From NCBI GenBank assembly GCA_005877655.1, contig VBOC01000166.1:4968-11826 (forward strand): a stretch of 6,859 nucleotides of DNA. The letters run 5' to 3'. Made by a program: the position numbers and the translations under genes. Source of the stretch: Ignavibacteria bacterium. GTDB lineage: Bacteria; Bacteroidota; Ignavibacteria; UBA10030; SZUA-254. Shown piece after piece: positions 1 to 5,021 of this stretch. The notes under the pieces were generated by a model. It searched no databases. It was not told the DNA's origin and worked only from the letters and a program-made list of their open reading frames with translations. Each line of letters starts with the position of its first letter. Within the stretch, counting starts at the first letter, position 1.

Positions 1-75
1 AAATCCCTCCCTCACCTCGACGAGGTCCCCGAGCTTTCCCAGCTTCTCGAAATCCTGGCGCAGTATGATTTTCAT
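1..75 (-). CDS. rplI: 50S ribosomal protein L9, N-terminal fragment (runs off window)
   Basis: Only the first 25 codons are present. They read MKIILRQDFEKLGKLGDLVE and continue VREGF. This is the conserved start of bacterial L9, the long two-domain protein that binds 23S rRNA near the L1 stalk and limits frameshifting. The ATG (73-75) is preceded by a good Shine-Dalgarno, AAAGGA, at 81-86 with a 5-nt spacer. The gene starts 17 bp after the rpsR stop, so it is the next gene of the S6-S18-L9 cluster. The C-terminal part lies outside the window, so length and integrity cannot be judged. Confidence 0.93.
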   Translation of the reverse strand, partial: MKIILRQDFEKLGKLGDLVEVREGF

Positions 76-80
76 GGTTT

Positions 81-86
81 TCCTTT
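81..86 (-). promoter_or_regulatory. Ribosome binding site of rplI
   Basis: AAAGGA on the minus strand lies five bases before the rplI ATG, in the 17-bp rpsR-rplI gap. It fixes the L9 start and shows that this genome uses Shine-Dalgarno initiation, at least for ribosomal protein genes. Confidence 0.7.
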
Positions 87-92
87 CGCGCG

Positions 93-332
93 TTATCTGA
101 TGGTTTCAGAGACGAACGGCAGCATTGCGAGATGGCGCGCCCGCTTGATCGCTTTCACGAGCTGCCGCTGATGCCTGGCGCAGGTGCCTGTAATTCTCTT
201 CGGAATAATCTTTCCCTGTTCCGAGACAAACCGCACCAGACGTTTTTCGTCCTTGTAGTCGATGCTGATCTCCTTGTTCTCGCAGAAGCGGCAGACGCGA
301 TGTTTCCTGATTTGCTGATCTTGTTTCGCCAT
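93..332 (-). CDS. rpsR: 30S ribosomal protein S18, zinc-ribbon (C+) form
   Basis: This 79-residue protein matches S18 in length and sequence, with the S18 signatures SIDYKD (23-28), [11 protein letters not shown] (40-50) and [14 protein letters not shown] near the C-terminus. S18 binds 16S rRNA in the small-subunit platform next to S6. C14, C17, C51 and H54 (CRFC and CARH) form a CxxC...CxxH set, so this is probably the zinc-binding paralogue form rather than the cysteine-poor form. The ATG at 330-332 has AGGGA at 342-346 with a 9-nt spacer. It lies 57 bp after rpsF and 17 bp before rplI. The ssb gene that often separates rpsF and rpsR is absent. No sign of damage. Confidence 0.97.
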   Translation of the reverse strand: MAKQDQQIRKHRVCRFCENKEISIDYKDEKRLVRFVSEQGKIIPKRITGTCARHQRQLVKAIKRARHLAMLPFVSETIR

Positions 333-389
333 GGTCTATGTTCCCTGTGACTGAGATGATGGTTGATCTTTCAACAACCGCGATTCCTC

Positions 390-872
390 CTAGCGGGCTT
401 TCGGCGCAGGCGGAGGCCCCGCCTCGTCGTCGAAGAACAGGGGTTTTCTCTGCGGTACCGGGGCTGCCGGAGGGGGGGCTGTGGGTTCGGCCGCCGGAGG
501 AGCGGCGATGGCTTCGGGCGCCGGAATCGCCGCCGGAACTGCTGCCGCAGCCTGCTGGCGGGCCTTCACGGCGCGGGGATCTACCTGGACGATGAGGAAC
601 CGGAGGAAGTTCTGATCGAGCAGGAACGATCGCTGGAGCTGGGTGATGACCGGTCCTGTCCCGACGAACTCGAGGTTGACGTAGAAGCCGTTATTCTTCT
701 TCTGAATTGTATAGGCGAGCCGCTTCCTTCCCCATTTATTGATAGCGGTAATCTCTCCTCCATTCCGTGTGACGATTTCCTGGACATGGGTGATGACACC
801 TTCGATCTGGCTGTCGTCGAGGGAAGCATTGACGATGAAGGTTGTTTCGTAGAGACGCTTTCGGTGATCCAT
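390..872 (-). CDS. rpsF: 30S ribosomal protein S6 with Ala/Pro-rich C-terminal tail
   Basis: This 160-residue protein has a canonical S6 ferredoxin-like domain at residues 1-100. It starts MDHRKRLYETTFIV and includes NKWGRKRLAYTI (45-56) and GFYVNLEF. S6 binds 16S rRNA together with S18 in the small-subunit platform. The start chosen is the ATG at 870-872 because AGAGGG (879-884) stands six bases before it. An in-frame ATG at 888-890 would add only six non-conserved residues and lacks as good a site. From about residue 105 a tail of some 55 residues is almost entirely Ala and Pro, ending in a more complex patch, QRKPLFFDDEAG (141-152). S6 is usually 95-140 residues, so the tail is an extension. 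The gene follows pth by 155 bp that contain two palindromic repeats. Confidence 0.96.
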   Translation of the reverse strand: MDHRKRLYETTFIVNASLDDSQIEGVITHVQEIVTRNGGEITAINKWGRKRLAYTIQKKNNGFYVNLEFVGTGPVITQLQRSFLLDQNFLRFLIVQVDPRAVKARQQAAAAVPAAIPAPEAIAAPPAAEPTAPPPAAPVPQRKPLFFDDEAGPPPAPKAR

Positions 873-878
873 GGTTTG

Positions 879-884
879 CCCTCT
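879..884 (-). promoter_or_regulatory. Ribosome binding site deciding the rpsF start
   Basis: AGAGGG on the minus strand lies six bases before the ATG at 870-872. It would lie inside the coding region if the upstream ATG at 888-890 were used, so it favours the 160-residue S6. Confidence 0.65.
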
Positions 885-891
885 GGTCATT

Positions 892-938
892 GGTCCCGCG
901 TGCTCCCGCCCGGTCCCGCAAAGCGGGATAAGCGGAAC
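892..938. repeat. GC-rich nested palindromic repeat, copy B (pth-rpsF gap)
   Basis: The core at 914-928 is a perfect 6-bp stem, TCCCGC-AAA-GCGGGA. Outer arms GGTCCCGC (892-899) and AGCGGAACC (931-939) pair imperfectly around it. On the minus strand it starts GGTTCCGCTTATCCCGC, which aligns closely with copy A (975-1010). There is no T-run on either side, so it does not look like an ordinary intrinsic terminator. Confidence 0.7.
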
Positions 939-974
939 CCAGCAGGATGTTCCACAAATGTTCCCCGAATAATT

Positions 975-1010
975 GATCCGCCCGTCCCGCGCTGCGGGAT
1001 GAGCGGGATC
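975..1010. repeat. GC-rich nested palindromic repeat, copy A (pth-rpsF gap)
   Basis: An almost continuous hairpin of about 16 bp with a 3-nt loop (GCT, 991-993). The inner stem is TCCCGC/GCGGGA (985-999) and the outer arms are GATCCGC (975-981) and GCGGGATC (1003-1010), with one bulged G and two weak pairs between. On the minus strand it begins GATCCCGCTCATCCCGC, nearly the same as copy B 37 bp away. No T-run follows it in either direction. It lies 18 bp after the pth stop. Confidence 0.75.
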
Positions 1011-1027
1011 AAATGCAGGGAAAGGGT

Positions 1028-1612
1028 TTATGTCTGTAAGCCGTTGAAACGGCTGATTGCCGCTTCCACACTTTCAGTCGCCGCGACGAGCGCGGCATCG
1101 CGCGCACGGGCGATCATGCGGCGCACGGCTTCCCGTTCATGCCGTTCGAAAGGAGACAGCACATACCGCGCCAACTCCTTCTTGTCCTTCGGCATCGTTT
1201 CGCCGCCGATGCCGCATCTCAGCCGGGGGAACGCATTCGATCCGAGCTGTTCGATGATCGAATAAAGGCCGTTGTGTCCTCCGTCGCTTCCCTTCAGGCG
1301 CAGACGGAGCGTCCCGAGGGGAAGATGGAAATCGTCGACAATAATCAAAAGATCGTCCGGGCCAAGCCCGTGCGTTTCAACGATCGCCCTGACCTCTTCC
1401 CCCGAATTATTCATATAGGAGCGGGGCTGGACCAGGAGAATCTTTTTGCCGTCGATCAGCGCCGGCGCCGCCCCGCAGTGCGGGATCCCGCTTTCCCTCC
1501 GGAGCCTGACATTCAGCGCTTCGGCGAGCGCGTCAATAACCGCAAATCCGATGTTGTGTCTCGTCCCGTCGTATTCCGAACCGGGATTGCCGAGACCGAT
1601 CAGCACGCGCAC
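1028..1612 (-). CDS. pth: Peptidyl-tRNA hydrolase
   Basis: This cytoplasmic enzyme of 194 residues, the usual length, cleaves peptidyl-tRNAs dropped from stalled ribosomes so the tRNA can be reused. Family motifs are in order: GLGNPG (6-11), TRHNIGF (17-23, catalytic H19), YMNNSGE (66-72, N68), DDFHLPLG (93-100, D93) and GSDGGHNGL (108-116, H113 and N114). The numbering matches the E. coli active site within one residue. DDFHLPLG replaces the commoner DDLDLPLG. QPRSYMN replaces the usual KPxTYMN. The start is a GTG (1610-1612) giving MRVLIGLGNPG. No Shine-Dalgarno is visible because a hairpin repeat (1622-1663) fills the space up to rplY. Residues 41-47 are encoded by a palindrome resembling the intergenic repeats. 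It lies between rplY (56 bp upstream) and rpsF (155 bp downstream). Confidence 0.96.
   Translation of the reverse strand: MRVLIGLGNPGSEYDGTRHNIGFAVIDALAEALNVRLRRESGIPHCGAAPALIDGKKILLVQPRSYMNNSGEEVRAIVETHGLGPDDLLIIVDDFHLPLGTLRLRLKGSDGGHNGLYSIIEQLGSNAFPRLRCGIGGETMPKDKKELARYVLSPFERHEREAVRRMIARARDAALVAATESVEAAISRFNGLQT
1472..1491. repeat. Palindrome resembling the intergenic repeat, inside pth
   Basis: CCCGC-AGT-GCGGGAT at 1472-1486 has the same form as the repeat cores at 915-929 and 986-1000 (CCCGC-NNN-GCGGGAT). It overlaps a perfect 12-bp palindrome, GCGGGATCCCGC, at 1480-1491. It encodes SGIPHCG (residues 41-47) in a variable loop of Pth between conserved blocks. The reading frame and overall Pth length are normal, so it may be a coincidence of composition rather than an inserted element. 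Confidence 0.45.
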
Positions 1613-1621
1613 GCGGGGGTA

Positions 1622-1663
1622 CCGTCCCGCTCGGTCCCATGGTGCGGGACGTGGCGGGGACGG
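1622..1663. repeat. GC-rich nested palindromic repeat, copy C (rplY-pth gap)
   Basis: The outer arms CCGTCCCGC (1622-1630) and GCGGGGACGG (1654-1663) pair over 9 bp with one bulge. An alternative stem is GTCCCGC (1624-1630) with GCGGGAC (1644-1650). An inner dyad GTCCC/GGGAC lies at 1634-1650. It fills most of the 56-bp gap between the rplY stop and the pth GTG and ends about 9 nt before that start codon, so in the transcript it would cover the ribosome-binding region of pth. Confidence 0.65.
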
Positions 1664-1668
1664 GAATC

Positions 1669-2463
1669 CTACTTTTTCTTTTCTTTCTTGGCCGACGGGG
1701 CCGGGGCTGCCTCCGGAGCAGGGGCAGCACCTTTCGGAGTGGCAGCTCCTTTCGGAGCCGGCGCGCCCTTCTGGGCGCCCTTCGCGCCCGGTTCCGCCTT
1801 CTTTTCTGAGCCCTCTTCGCCTTCCTCGCCCTCCTCCGGCTTCTTGCCCTTCGCGATGACCTCGGGTTCCGTCGGTTCTTCGACCGCGGCGGCTGCCGGA
1901 GCTACTTCTTTCTCGACCGTCGGGGGCACGACACCGACGATGGTGCCGGCTTCGCTCTCGAGGACGGTCACGTTTTCGAGCTTGATATCGCGGACGTGGA
2001 TGAAGTGATTGATCTTCAGGTTCTCGGGATTGACTTCAATATGGTCCGGAATGTCCTTCGGGAGGCAAAGGATCTTGAGCTTATGAATGATCTGCTGGAG
2101 GATCCCGCCGTCGCGCACCCCGACCGGAGTCCCGCCCGTGACGATCACCGGCACTTCGATCGTGATCTTTTCGTCCTGCTTGAGCCCCTGCAGGTCGAAA
2201 TGGATCGCCCGGTCGGTCAGGGGATCGAACTGGATGTCGCGAAGGATACAGCTCTTCGAGCTGCCGTCGCCGAGCTTCAGATTCACGATGTGGGTTTCCG
2301 AGGTATAGATCAGGGGCTTCAGGCTTTTCTCCGGCACGGCGATCGGGATATTCTTCTCCCCGTGGAGATAAAAAACCCCGGGCACTTTGCCCTCCCGCCG
2401 GATCGCACGCGAGTGCTTGCCGAGCTGTTTCCTGACTTCCGCTTCCAACAATATTTCACGCAT
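1669..2463 (-). CDS. rplY: 50S ribosomal protein L25, Ctc/TL5 type, with long low-complexity tail
   Basis: This 264-residue L25 has the 5S-rRNA-binding domain at about 1-92 (RKQLGKHSRAIRREGKVPGV at 11-30; RDIQFDPLTDRAIHFDLQ at 75-92) and the beta-rich TL5 domain at about 98-183 (VGVRDGGILQQIIHKLKI; NPENLKINHFIHVRDI). L25/Ctc binds 5S rRNA in the central protuberance of the large subunit. From about 185 the protein becomes low-complexity: an Ala/Pro/Glu stretch, an acidic EEGEEGEEG block (211-219), then PKGAA-type repeats and a basic KKEKKK end. The usual long form is near 190-220 residues, so the tail is an extension. The ATG at 2461-2463 has AGAGGA (2471-2476) with a 7-nt spacer. The gene starts 14 bp after the prs stop, so the two are surely cotranscribed. 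Confidence 0.95.
   Translation of the reverse strand: MREILLEAEVRKQLGKHSRAIRREGKVPGVFYLHGEKNIPIAVPEKSLKPLIYTSETHIVNLKLGDGSSKSCILRDIQFDPLTDRAIHFDLQGLKQDEKITIEVPVIVTGGTPVGVRDGGILQQIIHKLKILCLPKDIPDHIEVNPENLKINHFIHVRDIKLENVTVLESEAGTIVGVVPPTVEKEVAPAAAAVEEPTEPEVIAKGKKPEEGEEGEEGSEKKAEPGAKGAQKGAPAPKGAATPKGAAPAPEAAPAPSAKKEKKK
1731..1757. repeat. Short 18-bp-period repeat in the rplY tail
   Basis: CTTTCGGAG occurs at 1731-1739 and again at 1749-1757. On the coding strand this encodes successive PKGA units with a 6-residue period in the L25 C-terminal tail, which suggests the tail grew partly by small tandem duplication. Confidence 0.5.
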
Positions 2464-2470
2464 GGAAAGG

Positions 2471-2476
2471 TCCTCT
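2471..2476 (-). promoter_or_regulatory. Ribosome binding site of rplY
   Basis: AGAGGA on the minus strand lies seven bases before the rplY ATG and directly after the prs stop (2478-2480), as expected for a tightly packed operon with possible translational coupling. Confidence 0.65.
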
Positions 2477-2477
2477 T

Positions 2478-3425
2478 CTACCCCTTATCGACATCGAACA
2501 GGGAGCTGATTGATTGATTCTTGAAACCGCGTTTAATGGCTTCAGCAAAAATATCCGCCACGGACCGGACTTCGACCACCCTGGATTTTGAGCACTTGGA
2601 ATCGAGCGCTACCGTGTCGGTCACGAAGACCCGCGAGACCGGCGATGATTCGATCCGCTCGACGGCGTTGCCCGAAAGCAGGGGATGCGTGCACGCGCCG
2701 TAAATTTCCTTCGCGCCCTCGTTACGGAGCGCCTCGGCTGCCGCGCAAAACGTCCCGCCGGTATCGATCATATCGTCCACGATCAGAATATTCCGGCCCT
2801 TCGCTTCGCCGATAATATTCAGGACTTCCGCCTGATTGGACTTCGGCCTGCGCTTGTCGATCAGTATCAGACCGGCTCCGAGCCGTTTCGCAAAGGCCCG
2901 CGCCATCTTGATTCCGCCGACATCGGGCGAGACCACCGTCAGGTTCGGTATCTTTTTCTTTAGAAAGAACGAAACGTACACCGCCGAAGAATACAGATGA
3001 TCGACCGGGATATCGAAAAATCCCTGAATCTGCGGCGCGTGAAGATCCATCGTAATAACGCGGTCCGCACCCGCCGTTGCAAGGAGGTTCGCCACCAGCT
3101 TCGCGGTGATCGAAACCCTCGGCTGGTCTTTTCGATCCTGCCTGCCGTAGCCGAAGTAGGGGATCACCGCCGTCACCCGCCGCGCCGAGGCGCGTCTTGC
3201 GGCGTCCACCAGGATCAGCAGCTCCATCAAATTGTCAGCCGGCGGATTCGTGGACTGGATGATGAAGACATCCGACCCCCGAATGTTCTCGGCGTATTTG
3301 ACCCAAATCTCGCCGTCGCTGAAATTCCGGATCTGGCATTCGCCCAGCCGCTGACCGACAAGCTTGGCTATCCTTTCCGCAAGCCGGGGATTGGAACGGC
3401 CGGCAAAAAGCTTCAGCTCAGGCAT
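2478..3425 (-). CDS. prs: Ribose-phosphate pyrophosphokinase (PRPP synthetase), class I
   Basis: This 315-residue cytoplasmic enzyme, the same length as E. coli Prs, makes phosphoribosyl pyrophosphate from ribose 5-phosphate and ATP for purine, pyrimidine, histidine, tryptophan and NAD synthesis. Visible signatures are NFSDGEIWVKYAENIRG (34-50), the ATP-binding YGRQDRKDQPR (93-103), the PRPP synthetase signature DLHAPQIQGFFDIPVDHL (127-144), the flexible-loop KRRP (191-194) and the PRPP-binding VDDMIDTGGT (216-225). The ATG at 3423-3425 gives MPELKLFAGRSNP, typical for the family. No clear Shine-Dalgarno precedes it, unlike the downstream ribosomal genes. A sigma70-like promoter lies about 85 nt upstream. 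It is the first gene of the operon that continues through rplY, pth, rpsF, rpsR and rplI. Confidence 0.97.
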   Translation of the reverse strand: MPELKLFAGRSNPRLAERIAKLVGQRLGECQIRNFSDGEIWVKYAENIRGSDVFIIQSTNPPADNLMELLILVDAARRASARRVTAVIPYFGYGRQDRKDQPRVSITAKLVANLLATAGADRVITMDLHAPQIQGFFDIPVDHLYSSAVYVSFFLKKKIPNLTVVSPDVGGIKMARAFAKRLGAGLILIDKRRPKSNQAEVLNIIGEAKGRNILIVDDMIDTGGTFCAAAEALRNEGAKEIYGACTHPLLSGNAVERIESSPVSRVFVTDTVALDSKCSKSRVVEVRSVADIFAEAIKRGFKNQSISSLFDVDKG

Positions 3426-3511
3426 TCAGGGTTCGATACAGGGTTGAGGACGTCCAGACGATCGTCGAAAAGCCCGTGGAACTCTCGTTTTCCCGGATGA
3501 ATTGGGGTCAT

Positions 3512-3540
3512 AATATAAGAAGATTCTTCAAAATCCGCAA
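3512..3540 (-). promoter_or_regulatory. Likely sigma70-type promoter for prs operon
   Basis: On the minus strand TTGCGG (-35, 3535-3540) and TATATT (-10, 3512-3517) are separated by exactly 17 bp, in an AT-rich island within GC-rich surroundings. An 11-bp palindrome, GAAGATTCTTC (3519-3529), lies within the spacer. The expected 5' untranslated region is about 80 nt. The Bacteroidetes-type TAnnTTTG element is not evident. Confidence 0.5.
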
Positions 3541-3562
3541 GGTTTATCCGGGGATCTTCCTT

Positions 3563-3574
3563 CGAGGTACCTCG
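3563..3574. repeat. Perfect 12-bp palindrome upstream of the prs promoter
   Basis: CGAGGTACCTCG is its own reverse complement and lies 23 bp upstream of the putative prs -35 element. It could be an operator, or part of the permease 3' end. No T-run follows, so it is not a clear terminator. Confidence 0.4.
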
Positions 3575-3583
3575 CTTCATTGT

Positions 3584-3613
3584 CGGGATCTGGACCCGCG
3601 GGATCTGGACCCG
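3584..3613. repeat. Exact tandem duplication of a 15-bp unit
   Basis: CGGGATCTGGACCCG is present twice head-to-tail at 3584-3598 and 3599-3613. Each unit has CGGG/CCCG ends that can pair, and the junction creates the palindrome CCCGCGGG. It lies 10-39 bp after the permease stop, in the gap before prs. The ATCCCGC element on its minus strand recalls the palindromic repeats near pth. Confidence 0.8.
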
Positions 3614-3622
3614 ATAGAGATG

Positions 3623-4970
3623 TCAGATATTTGCGCCTCGGGATCCGCGGTGAGCGCCCTTCAACTTCCAGAAGAAGTAGGCCGGCACTCCCAGAAGCAC
3701 GATACCTGCCCCGATGAGGGAGTCGCGGGGAATTTCGACAACCGTATCGAACAAGAGGTAGATGGAGAACAGGATGAAGAGAAGCGGCGTGTACGGATAA
3801 CCCCACGCTTTGTACGGCCGCGCCGCCTGAGGGCTTCTTGAACGGAGCAGGAATACTGCACCCACGCTCATCAGGTAGAAAAACCATGACGGGAACACCA
3901 CATAGGTGGCGAGTTGGTCGAACGTCCCTGAATAAACGAGAATGGAAGCAATGACGCCCTGGATGATCAGCGATGGAACGGGAGTCTTGTACTGCGGGTG
4001 GATTCTCGAGAGCCAGCGGAAGAATAACCCTTCTTTCGCCATCGCATAATAGATCCTGGGGCAGGTGAAAATATATCCGTTGTTTGCGCCGAAGGTGGAG
4101 ATGATCACCGCGACTGCCACGACTGCCGCGCCGGCGCTTCCCATAATTTTCACCGCGGCATCCGAGGCGACCATCTGCGAGCCCGCGATCGAGCTCAAAG
4201 GGAGAACGTAAATCAACCCGGCATTCACGGCAACATAGAGGCCGGTCGCGATGAGCGTGGAGAGAAAGAGCGAGCGGGGGATCGTGCGGTTGGGGTTCTT
4301 CACCTCACCCGCGACGTACGTGATCTCGATCCAGCCGTCGAAGGCAAAGAGCGCCGCGACCATCGAAAGTAACAGCGGCCCGGCGAGCTTTGAGAACGGT
4401 TCAGTCGGAAGCACGGGCGAGAAATTTGAGGTGGCGCCGCCCGTCAGCGCAAAACAAAGGAGGACGAGCAGCATGAGCGAGACTATCTTCAGAAGCGTAA
4501 ATCCGTTTTGAGCCAGTGCGCCGAGCTTTATTCCGAAGCAGTTAATCGCGGTCAGAAGAGCGATGGATGTGATTGCGACGGAGATCGTCGCCCCGTGACT
4601 CATCGGGAAAAAGTATCCGAGATAGAGGGCGAAGGTCGTTGATGCATGCAAACGCCGCCCAGCCGTAGAGGAATCCCCAGATCGGCCCGTAAGCCTCGCG
4701 CAGGTAGACATACTGCCCTCCCGCCTTCGGCATCATCGTGCCGAGTTCTCCGACGGAGAGCGCCCCGAAGAGGCTGACGATCCCGCCCACAGTCCAGATG
4801 AGAATGACGGTCAGCGAGGAGTGGAGGTGCAGGGCGATGGTCGCGGGAACGATGAAGATGCCGGAACCGATCATGCTTCCCACATTGATCATCGTTGAAT
4901 CGAGGAGCGAGAGCTCCCGGGGGAGTTCGGATTCTACAGGCTGCGGGCCGGGTTGTTCAGTTCCTTCCAT
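3623..4970 (-). pseudogene. APC-superfamily amino acid permease, frameshifted
   Basis: Two overlapping minus-strand frames together make one inner-membrane transporter of about 450 residues, the usual APC length. The first (ATG 4968-4970) gives 107 good residues with the TM1 motif GSMIGSGIF (31-39), TM2, and PKAGGQYVYLREAYGP, ending at YGWAAF near TM3. The second continues from about 4645 (ASTTFALYLGYFFP) and contains AFDGWIEITYVAGEVKNPNR, STFGANNGYIF and RIYYAMAKEGLFF, all typical of the LAT-like branch that moves amino acids. The frame changes around 4641-4652. From the usual family spacing, about 26 nt (roughly nine residues of TM3) are missing there, so neither frame alone makes a full transporter. 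The gene starts 51 bp after the Rieske oxygenase on the same strand. Substrate is not predictable. The lesion may be real decay or an assembly error. Confidence 0.85.
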
Positions 4971-5021
4971 TGAGATCGAGGGCCTTCGAACTAATCGGAA
5001 CCGGGCGCCGTCGCGGCGAAA

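Noticed and set aside
333..389. A hidden ssb gene between rpsF and rpsR
   Set aside because: The gap is only 57 bp and contains no OB-fold coding sequence; ssb is simply not here.
888..890. Upstream ATG as the rpsF start
   Set aside because: It adds six non-conserved residues and places the good AGAGGG site inside the gene; the ATG at 870-872 fits the family.
975..1010. Intrinsic terminator between pth and rpsF
   Set aside because: The hairpin is strong, but no T-run follows on either strand and the operon continues with a well-formed rpsF. It is better treated as a repeat.
363..1265. 300-residue plus-strand ORF across rpsF and the pth end
   Set aside because: It is antisense to well-conserved S6 and Pth, is Arg-rich and low in complexity, and spans the palindromic repeats. 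It is a by-product of high-GC codon use on the minus strand.
1139..2008. 289-residue plus-strand ORF across pth and rplY
   Set aside because: Antisense to confirmed genes, with long Ser/Ala/Gly runs mirroring the L25 tail; no recognisable domain.
4641..4652. Programmed ribosomal frameshift in the permease
   Set aside because: No slippery heptamer, and residues of the membrane segment are missing; a one-base shift would not restore the family sequence.
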